Of a stretch of 64,000 nucleotides of DNA, positions 1 through 12,700 are shown in pieces. A program made the position numbers and the translations under genes. Within the stretch, counting starts at the first letter, position 1, and each line of letters opens with the position of its first letter. This stretch comes from Hydractinia symbiolongicarpus (lineage: Eukaryota; Cnidaria; Hydrozoa; Anthoathecata; Hydractiniidae): assembly GCF_029227915.1 (NCBI RefSeq), contig NC_079886.1:2294001-2358000 (forward strand), written 5' to 3'. The notes beneath the pieces were generated by a model that saw only the letters and a list, made by a program, of their open reading frames with translations, did not search any database and was not told the DNA's origin.

Positions 1-202
1 GAAAGTGAAAATATTTTTGAAAACTACAAGTCTCATGCGTTTAAGTGTTGAAAAAATAATTTAAAAAATCGTTCGGGAAATGAGTTTACTCCTTGAGTAC
101 TTTCTTTGTATACTTTTGACTATACGGGCCGAGTGCCGGATTTACGGGAAATCGTGGGTTTTTGTTTGCCGGCGATTAAACTTCTTTTATTCAGCGTCTT
201 AT

Positions 203-222
203 CAAAAATGAAAACATTTTTG
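203..222. repeat. A-tract dyad within the monomer (representative copy)
   Basis: An 8-bp perfect inverted repeat, CAAAAATG and CATTTTTG, is separated by AAAA. It occurs in most monomers. Variants with ATATTTTTG or ATAATTTTG lose part of one arm. With the neighbouring GAAAAAATAATTTAAAAAA tract it makes each monomer rich in A/T runs, which favours bent DNA. No CENP-B-box match was seen, so this is the clearest dyad element of the monomer. Confidence 0.8.
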
Positions 223-3200
223 AAAACTACAAGTCTCATGCGTTTTTGTGGTGAAAAAATAATTTAAAAAATCGTTCTGAAAATGAGTTTACTCACAGGG
301 TCCTTTCTTTGTATACATTCGACTTTATGGGCCAAGCCCGGGATTTACAGGAAATCGCGGGTTTTCGTTTGCCGGCGATTAAACTTCTTTTATTCTGCGT
401 CTCATCAAAAATGAAAACATTTTGGAAAACTACAAGTCTCATGCGTTTTAGTGGTGAAAAAATAATTTAAAAAATCATTCGGGAAATCAGTTTACTCCCT
501 GGGTCCTTTTTTTGTGTACTTTTGACTATACGGGCCGAGTACGGAAATTACGGGAAATCGCGGGTTTTCGTTTGCGGGCAATTAAACTTCTTTTATTTAG
601 CGTCTCATCAAAAATGAAAACATTTTTGAAAACTACAAGTCTCATTCGTTTTAGTGGTGAAAAAATAATTTAAAAAATCGTTCGGGAAATGAGTTTACTC
701 CTTGAGTACTTTCTTTGTATATTTTTGACTATACGGGCCGAGTACCGGATTTACGGGAAATCGTGGGTTTTCGTTTGCCGGCGATTAAACTTCTTTTATT
801 CAGCGTCTTATCAAAAATGAAAACATTTTTGAAAACTACAAGTCTCATGCGTTTTTGTGGTGAAAAAATAATTTAAAAAATCGTTCTGAAAATGAGTTTA
901 CTCACAGGGTACTTTCTTTGTATACATTCGACTATATGGGCCAAGCCCGGGATTTACAGGAAATCGCGGGTTTTCGTTTGCCGGCGATTAAACTTCTTTT
1001 ATTCTGCGTCTCATCAAAAATGAAAACATTTTGGAAAACTACAAGTCTCATGCGTTTTAGTGGTGAAAAAATAATTTAAAAAATCATTCGGGAAATCAGT
1101 TTACTCCCTGGGTCCTTTTTTTGTGTACTTTTGACTATACGGGCCGAGTACGGGATTTACGGGAAATCGCGGGTTTTCGTTTTCCGGCAATTAAACTTCT
1201 TTTATTCAGCGTCTCATCAAAAATGAAAACATTTTAGAAAACTACAAGTCTCATGCGTTTTAGTGGTGAAAAAATAATTTAAAAAATCGTTCGGGAAATG
1301 AGTTTACTCCCTGGGTACTTTCTTTGTATATATTTGACTATACGGGCCGAGTACGGGATTTACGGGAAATCTTGGGTTTTCGTTTGCCGGCGATTAAACT
1401 TCTTTTATTCAGCGTCTCATCAAAAATGAAAATATTTTTGAAAACTACAAGTCTCATTCGTTTTAGTGGTGAAAAAATAATTTAAAAAATCGTTCGGGAA
1501 ATGAATTTACTCCCTGGGTACTTTCTTTGTATACTTTTGACTATACGGGCCGAGTACCGGATTTACGGGAAATCGTGGATTTTGGTTTGCCGGCGATTAA
1601 ACTTCTTTTATTCAGCGTCTTATCAAAAATGAACACATTTTTGAAAACTACAAGTCTCATGCGTTTTAGTGGTGAAAAAATAATTTAAAAAATCGTTCTG
1701 AAAATTAGTTTACTCACAGGGTACTTTCTTTGTATACATTCGACTATAGGGGCCAAGCCCGGGATTTACAGGAAATCGCGGGTTTTCGTATGCGGGCGAT
1801 TAAACTTCTTTTATTCAGCGTCTCATCAAAAATGAAAACATTTTTGAAAACTACAAGTCTCATGCGTTTTAGTGGTGAAAAAATAATTTAAAAAATCGTT
1901 TGGGAAATGAGTTTACTCCCTGGGTACTTTCTTTGTATACTTCTGACTATACGGGCCGAGTACGGAAATTACGGGAAATCGCGGGTTTTCGTTTGCCGGC
2001 AATTAAACTTCTTTTATTTAGCGTCTCATCAAAAATGAAAACATTTTTGAAAACTACAAGTCTCATTCGTTTTAGTGGTGAAAAAATAATTTAAAAAATC
2101 GTTCGGGAAATGAGTTTACTCCCTGGGTACTTTCTTTGTATACTTTTGACTATACGGGCCGAGTACGGAAATTACGGGAAATCGCGGGTTTTCGTTTGCC
2201 GGGAATTAAACTTCTTTTATTTAGCGTCTCATCAAAAATGAAAACATTTTTGAAAACTACAAGTCTCATTCGTTTTAGTGGTGAAAAAATAATTTAAAAA
2301 ATCGTTCGGGAAATGAGTTTACTCCTTCAGTACTTTCTTTGTATACTTTTGACTATACGGGCCGAGTACCGGATTTACGGGAAATCGCGGGTTTTCGTTT
2401 GCCGGCGATTAAACTTCTTTTATTCAGCGTCTTATCAAAAATGAAAACATTTTTGAAAACTACAAGTCTCATGCGTTTTAGTGGTGAAAAAATAATTTAA
2501 AAAATCGTTCTGAAAATTAGTTTACTCACAGGGTACTTTCTTTGTATACATTCGACTATAGGGGCCAAGCCCGGGATTTACAGGAAATCGCGGGTTTTCG
2601 TATGCGGGCGATTAAACTTCTTTTATTCAGCGTCTCATCAAAAATGAAAACATTTTTGAAAACTACAAGTCTCATGCGTTTTAGTGGTGAAAAAATAATT
2701 TAAAAAATCGTTCGGGAAATGAGTTTACTCCCTGGGTACTTTCTTTGTATACTTTTGACTATACGGGCCGAGTACGGAAATTACGGGAAATCGCGGGTTT
2801 TCGTTTGCCGGCAATTAAACTTCTTTTATTTAGCGTCTCATCAAAAATGAAAACATTTTTGAAAACTACAAGTCTCATTCGTTTTAGTGGTGAAAAAATA
2901 ATTTAAAAAATCGTTCGGGAAATGAGTTTACTCCTTCAGTACTTTCTTTGTATACTTTTGACTATACGGGCCGAGTACCGGATTTACGGGAAATCGCGGG
3001 TTTTCGTTTGCCGGCGATTAAACTTCTTTTATTCAGCGTCTTATCAAAAATGAAAACATTTTTGAAAACTACAAGTCTCATTCGTTTTAGTGGTGAAAAA
3101 ATAATTTAAAAAATCGTTCGGGAAATGAATTTACTCCCTGGGTACTTTCTTTGTATACTTTTGACTATACGGGCCGAGTACGGGATTTACGGGAAATCTT

Positions 3201-4089
3201 GGGTTTTCGTTTGCCGGCGATTAAACTTCTTTAATTTAGCGTTTCATCAAAAATGAAAACATATTTGAAAACTACAAGTCTCATGCGTTTAAGTGGTGAA
3301 AAAATAATTTAAAAAATCGTTCGGGAAATGAGTTTACTCCTTGAGTACTTTCTTTGTATACTTTTGACTATACGGGCCGAGTACCGGATTTACGGGAAAT
3401 CGTGGATTTTGGTTTGCCGGCGATTAAACTTCTTTTATTCAGCGTCTTATCAAAAATGAAAACATTTTTGAAAACTACAAGTCTCATGCGTTTTAGTGGT
3501 GAAAAAATAATTTAAAAAATCGTTCTGAAAATTAGTTTACTCACAGGGTACTTTCTTTGTATACATTCGACTATAGGGGCCAAGCCCGGGATTTACAGGA
3601 AATCGCGGGTTTTCGTATGCGGGCGATTAAACTTCTTTTATTCAGCGTCTCATCAAAAATGAAAACATTTTTGAAAACTACAAGTCTCATGCGTTTTAGT
3701 GGTGAAAAAATAATTTAAAAAATCGTTCGGGAAATGAGTTTACTCCCTGGGTACTTTCTTTGTATACTTTTGACTATACGGGCCGAGTACGGAAATTACG
3801 GGAAATCGCGGGTTTTCGTTTGCCGGCAATTAAACTTCTTTTATTTAGCGTCTCATCAAAAATGAAAACATTTTTAAAAACTACAAGTCTCATTCGTTTT
3901 AGTGGTGAAAAAATAATTTAAAAAATCGTTCGGGAAATGAGTTTACTCCTTGAGTACTTTCTTTGTATACTTTTGACTATACGGGCCGAGTACCGGATTT
4001 ACGGGAAATCGCGGGTTTTCGTTTGCCGGCGATTAAACTTCTTTTATTCAGCGTCTTATCAAAAATGAAAACATTTTTGAAAACTACAA

Positions 4090-6890
4090 GTCTCATGCGT
4101 TTTTGTGGTAAAAAAATAATTTAAAAAATCGTTCTGAAAATGAGTTTACTCACAGGGTACTTTCTTTGTATACATTCGACTATATGGGCTAAGCCCGGGA
4201 TTTACAGGAAATCGTGGGTTTTCGTTTGCCGGCGATTAAACTTCTTTTATTCTGCGTCTCATTAAAAATGAAAACATTTTGGAAAACTACAAGTCTCATG
4301 CGTTTTAGTGGTGAAAAAATAATTTAAAAAATCATTCGGGAAATCAGTTTACTCCCTGGGTCCTTTTTTTGTGTACTTTTGACTATACGGGCCGAGTACG
4401 GGATTTACGGGAAATCGCGGGTTTTCGTTTGCCGGCAATTAAACTTCTCATATTCAGCGTCTCATCAAAAATGAAAACATTTTTGAAAACTACAAGTCTC
4501 ATGCGTTTTAGTGGTGAAAAAATAATTTCAAAAATCGTTCGGGAAATGAGTTTACTCCCTGGGTACTTATTTTGTATACTTTTGACTATACGGGCCGAGT
4601 ACGGGATTTACGGGAAATCTTGGGTTTTCGTTTGCCGGCGATTAAACTTCTTTTATTGAGCGTCTTATCAAAAATGAAAACATTTTTGAAAACTACAAGT
4701 CTCATGCGTTTTAGTGGTGAAAAAATAATTTAAAAAATCGTTCTGAAAATTAGTTTACTCACAGGGTACTTTCTTTGTATACATTCGACTATAGGGGCCA
4801 AGCCCGGGATTTACAGGAAATCGCGGGTTTTCGTATGCGGGCGATTAAACTTCTTTTATTCAGCGTCTCATCAAAAATGAAAACATTTTTGAAAACTACA
4901 AGTCTCATGCGTTTTAGTGGTGAAAAAATAATTTAAAAAATCGTTCGGGAAATGAGTTTACTCCCTGGGTACTTTCTTTGTATACTTTTGACTATACGGG
5001 CCGAGTACGGAAATTACGGGAAATCGCGGGTTTTCGTTTGCCGGCAATTAAACTTCTTTTATTTAGCGTCTCATCAAAAATGAAAACCTTTTTAAAAACT
5101 ACAAGTCTTATTCGTTTTAGTGGTGAAAAAATAATTTAAAAAATCGTTCGGGAAATGAGTTTACTCCTTGAGTACTTTCTTTGTATACTTTTGACTATAC
5201 GGGCCGAGTACCGGATTTACGGGAAATCGCGGGTTTTCGTTTGCCGGCGATTAAACTTCTTTTATTCAGCGTCTTATCAAAAATGAAAACATTTTTGAAA
5301 ACTACAAGTCTCATGCGTTTTTGTGGTGAAAAAATAATTTAAAAAATCGTTCTGAAAATGAGTTTACTCACAGGGTACTTTCTTTGTATACATTCGACTA
5401 TATGGGCTAAGCCCGGGATTTACAGGAAATCGTGGGTTTTCGTTTGCCGGCGATTAAACTTCTTTTATTCTGCGTCTCATTAAAAATGAAAACATTTTGG
5501 AAAACTACAAGTCTCATGCGTTTTAGTGGTGAAAAAATAATTTAAAAAATCATTCGGGAAATCAGTTTACTCCCTGGGTCCTTTTTTTGTGTACTTTTGA
5601 CTATACGGGCCGAGTACGGGATTTACGGGAAATCGCGGGTTTTCGTTTGCCGGCAATTAAACTTCTCATATTCAGCGTCTCATCAAAAATGAAAACATTT
5701 TTGAAAACTACAAGTCTCATGCGTTTTAGTGGTGAAAAAATAATTTAAAAAATCGTTCGGGAAATGAGTTTACTCCCTGGGTACTTATTTTGTATACTTT
5801 TGACTATACGGGCCGAGTACGGGATTTACGGGAAATCTTGGGTTTTCGTTTGCCGGCGATTAAACTTCTTTTATTGAGCGTCTCATCAAAAATGAAAACA
5901 TTTTTGAAAACTACAAGTCTCATGCGTTTTAGTGGTGAAAAAATAATTTAAAAAATCGTTCGGGAAATGAGTTTACTCCCTGGGTACTTTCTTTGTATAC
6001 TTTTGACTATACGGGCCGAGTACGGAAATTACGGGAAATCGCGGGTTTTCGTTTGCCGGCAATTAAACTTCTTTTATTTAGCGTCTCATCAAAAATGAAA
6101 ACCTTTTTAAAAACTACAAGTCTCATTCGTTTTAGTGGTGAAAAAATAATTTAAAAAATCGTTCGGGAAATGAGTTTACTCCTTGAGTACTTTCTTTGTA
6201 TACTTTTGACTATACGGGCCGAGTACCGGATTTACGGGAAATCGCGGGTTTTCGTTTGCCGGCGATTAAACTTCTTTTATTCAGCGTCTTATCAAAAATG
6301 AAAACATTTTTGAAAACTACAAGTCTCATGCGTTTTTGTGGTGAAAAAATAATTTAAAAAATCGTTCTGAAAATGAGTTTACTCACAGGGTACTTTCTTT
6401 GTATACATTCGACTATATGGGCTAAGCCCGGGATTTACAGGAAATCGTGGGTTTTCGTTTGCCGGCGATTAAACTTCTTTTATTCTGCGTCTCATTAAAA
6501 ATGAAAACATTTTGGAAAACTACAAGTCTCATGCGTTTTAGTGGTGAAAAAATAATTTAAAAAATCATTCGGGAAATCAGTTTACTCCCTGGGTCCTTTT
6601 TTTGTGTACTTTTGACTATACGGGCCGAGTACGGGATTTACGGGAAATCGCGGGTTTTCGTTTGCCGGCAATTAAACTTCTCATATTCAGCGTCTCATCA
6701 AAAATGAAAACATTTTTGAAAACTACAAGTCTCATGCGTTTTAGTGGTGAAAAAATAATTTAAAAAATCGTTCGGGAAATGAGTTTACTCCCTGGGTACT
6801 TATTTTGTATACTTTTGACTATACGGGCCGAGTACGGGATTTACGGGAAATCTTGGGTTTTCGTTTGCCGGCGATTAAACTTCTTTTATT
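4090..6890 (+). repeat. Higher-order block, 6-mer then 5-mer copies
   Basis: A private variant GGGCTAAGCCCGGG occurs at about 4186, 5404 and 6419, spaced 1,218 bp (6 monomers) and 1,015 bp (5 monomers). Flanking variants recur with it: ACATTTTGG, the TCATTAAAAATG form, CTTCTCATATTCAGCG and GGGTACTTATTTTG. These are serial copies of one multi-monomer unit, and one copy has lost a monomer. Confidence 0.85.
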
Positions 6891-6959
6891 GAGCGTCTCA
6901 TCAAAAATGAAAATATTTTTGAAAACTACAAGTCTCATTCGTTTTAGTGGTGAAAAAAT

Positions 6960-9720
6960 AATTTAATAAATCGTTCTGGAAATGAATTTACTCCCTGGGT
7001 CCTTTTTTTGTGTACTTTAGACTATACGGGCCGAGTACGGGATTTACGGGAAATCGCGGGTTTTCGTTTGCCGGCAATTAAACTTCTTTTATTTAGCGTC
7101 TCATCAAAAATGAAAACATTTTTGAAAACTACAAGTCTCATTCGTTTTAGTGGTGAAAAAATAATTTAAAAAATCGTTCGGGAAATGAATTTACTCCTTG
7201 AGTACTTTCTTTGTATACTTTTGACTATACGGGCCGAGTACCGGATTTACGGGAAATCGCGAGTTTTCGTTTGCCGGCGATTAAACTTCTTTTATTCAGC
7301 GTCTTATCAAAAATGAAAACATTTTTAAAAACTACAAGTCTCATGCGTTTTTGTGGTGAAAAAATAATTTAAAAAATCGTTCTTAAAATGAGTTTACTCA
7401 CAGGGTACATTCTTTGTATACATTCGACTATATGGGCCAAGCCCGGGATTTACAGGAAATCGCGGGTTTTCGTTTGCCGGCGATTAAACTTCTTTTATTC
7501 TGCGTCTCATCAAAAATGAAAACATTTTGGAAAACTACAAGTCTCATGCGTTTTAGTGGTGAAAAAATAATTTAAAAAATCGTTCGGGAAATGAGTTTAC
7601 TCCCTGGGTACTTTCTTTGTATACTTTTGACTATACGGGCCGAGTACGGGATTTACGGGAAATCTTGGGTTTTCGTTTGCCGGCGATTAAACTTCTTTTA
7701 TTCAGCGTCTCATCAAAAATGAAAATATTTTTGAAAACTACAAGTCTCATTCGTTTTAGTGGTGAAAAAATAATTTAAAAAATCGTTCGGGAAATGAACT
7801 TACTCCCTGGGTACTTTCTTTGTATACTTTTGACTATACGGGCCGAGTACGGGATTTACGGGAAACCTTGGGTTTTCGTTTGCCGGCGATTAAACTTCTT
7901 TAAATTAACGTTTCATCAGAAATGAAAACATTTTTGAAAACTACAAGTCTCAGGCGTTTTAGTGGTGAAAAAATAATTTAAAAAATCGTTCGGGAAATGA
8001 GTTTACTCCTTGAGTACTTTCTTTGTATACTTTTGACTATACGGGCCGAGTACCGGATTTACGGGAAATCGCGGGTTTTCGTTTGCCGGCGATTAAACTT
8101 CTTTTATTCAGCGTCTTAACAAAAATGAAAACATTTTTGAAAACTACAAGTCTCATGCGTTTTTGTGGTGAAAAAGTAATTTAAAAAATCGTTCGGGAAA
8201 TGAACTTACTCCCTGGGTACTTTCTTTGTATACTTTTGACTATACGGGCCGAGTACGGGATTTACGGGAAATCTTGGGTTTTCGTTTGCCGGCGATTAAA
8301 CTTCTTTTATTCAGCGTCTCATCAAAAATGAAAACATTTTTGAAAACTACAAGTCTTATTCGTTTTAGTGGTGAAAAAATAATTTAAAAAATCATTCGGG
8401 AAATCAGTTTACTCCCTGGGTCCTTTTTTTGTATACTTTTGACTATACGGGCCGAGTACCGGATTTACGGGAAATCGCGGGTTTTCGTTTGCCGGCGATT
8501 AAACTTCTTTTATTCAGCGTCTTAACAAAAATGAAAACATTTTTGAAAACTACAAGTCTCATGCGTTTTTGTGGTGAAAAAGTAATTTAAAAAATCGTTC
8601 GGGAAATGAACTTACTCCCTGGGTACTTTCTTTGTATACTTTTGACTATACGGGCCGAGTACGGGATTTACGGGAAATCTTGGGTTTTCGTTTGCCGGCG
8701 ATTAAACTTCTTTAATTTAGCGTTTCATCAAAAATGAAAATATTTTTGAAAACTACAAGTCTCATTCGTTTTAGTGGTGAAAAAATAATTTAATAAATCG
8801 TTCTGGAAATGAATTTACTCCCTGGGTCCTTTTTTTGTGTACTTTAGACTATACGGGCCGAGTACGGGATTTACGGGAAATCGCGGGTTTTCGTTTGCCG
8901 GCAATTAAACTTCTTTTATTTAGCGTCTCATCAAAAATGAAAACATTTTTGAAAACTACAAGTCTCATTCGTTTTAGTGGTGAAAAAATAATTTAAAAAA
9001 TCGTTCGGGAAATGAATTTACTCCTTGAGTACTTTCTTTGTATACTTTTGACTATACGGGCCGAGTACCGGATTTACGGGAAATCGCGAGTTTTCGTTTG
9101 CCGGCGATTAAACTTCTTTTATTCAGCGTCTTATCAAAAATGAAAACATTTTTAAAAACTACAAGTCTCATGCGTTTTTGTGGTGAAAAAATAATTTAAA
9201 AAATCGTTCTTAAAATGAGTTTACTCACAGGGTACATTCTTTGTATACATTCGACTATATGGGCCAAGCCCGGGATTTACAGGAAATCGCGGGTTTTCGT
9301 TTGCCGGCGATTAAACTTCTTTTATTCTGCGTCTCATCAAAAATGAAAACATTTTGGAAAACTACAAGTCTCATGCGTTTTAGTGGTGAAAAAATAATTT
9401 AAAAAATCGTTCGGGAAATGAGTTTACTCCCTGGGTACTTTCTTTGTATACTTTTGACTATACGGGCCGAGTACGGGATTTACGGGAAATCTTGGGTTTT
9501 CGTTTGCCGGCGATTAAACTTCTTTTATTCAGCGTCTCATCAAAAATGAAAACATTTTTGAAAACTACAAGTCTTATTCGTTTTAGTGGTGAAAAAATAA
9601 TTTAAAAAATCGTTCGGGAAATGAGTTTACTCCTTGAGTACTTTCTTTGTATACTTTTGACTATACGGGCCGAGTACCGGATTTACGGGAAATCGCGGGT
9701 TTTCGTTTGCCGGCGATTAA
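6960..9720 (+). repeat. Higher-order block, 9-mer (1,827 bp) duplication
   Basis: The rare variant TGTACTTTAGACTATACG occurs at about 7011 and 8838. GGGTACATTCTTTG and CGCGAGTTTTCG recur at the same 1,827-1,829-bp offset. The unit contains nine monomers. The CGCGAG/ACATTCTTTG part appears a third time at about 44.75-44.93 kb, linking this block to the distant duplicate. Confidence 0.8.
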
Positions 9721-12700
9721 ACTTCTTTTATTCAGCGTCTTAACAAAAATGAAAACATTTTTGAAAACTACAAGTCTCATGCGTTTTTGTGGTGAAAAAG
9801 TAATTTAAAAAATCGTTCGGGAAATGAACTTACTCCCTGGGTACTTTCTTTGTATACTTTTGACTATACGGGCCGAGTACGGGATTTACGGGAAATCTTG
9901 GGTTTTCGTTTGCCGGCGATTAAACTTCTTTAATTTAGCGTTTCATCAGAAATGAAAACATTTTTGAAAACTACAAGTCTCAGGCGTTTTAGTGGTGAAA
10001 AAATAATTTAAAAAATCGTTCGGGAAATGAGTTTACTCCCTGGGTACTTTTTTTATATACATTCGACTATACTGGCCGAGTACGGGATTTACGGGAAATC
10101 GCGGGTTTTCGTTTGCCGGCGATTAAACTTCTTTTATTTAGCGTCTCATCAAAAATGAAAATATTTTTGAAAACTACAAGTTTCATGCGTTTTAGTCGTG
10201 AAAAAATAATTTAAAAAATCGTTCGGGAAATGAGTTTACTCCCTGGGTCCTTTTTTGTGTACTTTTGACTATACGGGCCGAGTACGGGATTTACGGGAAA
10301 TCGCGGGTTTTCGTTTGCCGGCAATTAAACTTCTTTTATTCAGCGTCTCATCAAAAATGAAAACATTTTTGAAAACTACAAGTCTCATGCGTTTTAGTTT
10401 TAAAAAATAATTTAAAAAATCGTTCAGGAAATGAGTTTACTCCCTGGGTACTTTCTTTGTATACTTTTGACTATACGGGCCGAGTACGGGATTGACGGAA
10501 AATCTTGGGTTTTCGTTTGCCGGCGATTAAACTTCTTTTATTCAGCGTCTCATCAAAAATGAAAATATTTTTAAACACTACAAGTCTCATGCGTTTTAGT
10601 GGTGAAAAAATAACTTAAAAAATCGTTCGGGAAATGAGTTTACTCCCTGGGTACTTTCTTTGTATACTTTTGACTATACGGGCCGAGTAGGGGATTTACG
10701 GGAAATCTTGGGTTTTCGTTTGCCGGCGATTAAACTTCTTTTATTCAGCGTCTCATCAAAAATGAAAATATTTTTGAAAACTACAAGTCTCATTCGTTTT
10801 AGTGGTAAAAAAATAATTTAAAAAATCGTTCGGGAAATGAACTTACTCCCTGGGTACTTTCTTTGTATATTTTTGACTATACAGGCCGAGTACGGGATTT
10901 ACGGGAAATCTTGGGTTTTCGTTTGTCGGCGATTAAACTTCTTTAATTTAGCGTTTCATCAAAAATGAAAACATTTTTGAAAACTACAAGTCTCAGGCGT
11001 TTTAGTGGTAAAAAAATAATTTAAAAAATCGTTCGGGAAATGAGTTTACTCCCTGGGTACTTTTTTTATATACATTCGACTATACTGGCCGAGTACGGGA
11101 TTTACGGGAAATCGCGGGTTTTCGTTTGCCGGCGATTAAACTTCTTTTATTTAGCGTCTCATCAAAAATGAAAATATTTTTGAAAACTACAAGTTTCATG
11201 CGTTTTAGTGGTGAAAAAATAATTTAAAAAATCGTTCGGGAAATGAGTTTACTCCCTGGGTCTCTATTTGTGTACTTTTGACTATACGGGCCGAGTACCC
11301 GAGTACGGAAATTACGGGGAATCGCGGGTTTTCGTTTGCCGGCAATTAAACTTCTTTTATTTAGCGTCTCATCAAAAATGAAAACATTTTTGAAAACTAC
11401 AAGTCTCATTCGTTTTAGTGGTGAAAAAATAATTTAAAAAATCGTTCGGGAAATGAGTTTACTCATTGAGTACTTTCTTTGTATACTTTTGACTATACGG
11501 GCCGAGTACCGGATTTACGGGAAATCGCGGGTTTTCGTTTGCCGGCGATTAAACTTCTTTTATTCAGCGTCTTATCAAAAATGAAAACATTTTTGAAAAC
11601 TACAAGTCTCATGCGTTTTTGTGGTGAAAAAATAATTTAAAAAATCGTTCTGAAAATGAGTTTACTCACAGGGTACTTTCTTTGTATACATTCGACTATA
11701 TGGGCCAAGCCCGGGATTTACAGGAAATCGCGGATTTTCGTTTGCCGGCGATTAAACTTCTTTTATTCTGCGTCTCATCAAAAATGAAAACATTTTGGAA
11801 AACTACAAGTCTCATGCGTTTTAGTGGTGAAAAAATAATTTAAAAAATCATTCGGGAAATCAGTTTCCTCCCTGGGTCCTTTTTTTGTGTACTTTTGATT
11901 ATACGGGCCGAGTGCGGGATTTACGGGAAATCGCGGGTTTTCGTTTGCCGGCAATTAAACTTCTTTTATTCAGCGTCTCATCAAAAATGAAAACATTTTT
12001 GAAAACTACAAGTCTCATGCGTTTTAGTGGTGAAAAAATAATTTAAAAAACCGTTCGGGAAATGAGTTTACTCCCTGGGTACTTTCTTTGTATACTTTTG
12101 ACTATACGGGCCGAATACGGGATTTACGGGATATCTTGGGTTTTCGTTTGCCGGCGATTAAACTTCTTTTATTCAGCGTCTCATCAAAAATGAAAATATT
12201 TTTGAACACTACAAGTCTCATTCGTTTAAGTGGTGAAAAAATAATTTAAAAAATCGTTCGGGAAATGAATTTACTCCCTGGGTACTTTCTTTGTATACTT
12301 TTGACTATACGGGCCGAGTACGGGATTTACGGGAAATCTTGGGTTTTCGTTTGGCGCCGATTAAACTTCTTTAATTTAGCGTTTCATCAAAAATGAAAAA
12401 TTTTTTGAAAACTACAAGTCTCAGGCGTTTTAGTGGTGAAAAAATAATTTAAAAAATCGTTCGGGAAATGAGTTTACTCCCTGGGTACTTTTTTTATATA
12501 CATTCGACTATACTGGCCGAGTACGGGATTTACGGGAAATCGCGGGTTTTCGTTTGCCGGCGATTAAACTTCTTTTATTTAGCGTCTCATCAAAAATGAA
12601 AATATTTTTGAAAACTACAAGTTTCATGCGTTTTAGTGGTGAAAAAATAATTTAAAAAATCGTTCAGGAAATGAGTTTACTCCCTGGGTACTTTCTTTGT

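Noticed and set aside
11224-11409. Minus-strand open frames in the satellite (also 14536-14859)
   Set aside because: They are antisense readings of the same repeat with no recognisable domain.
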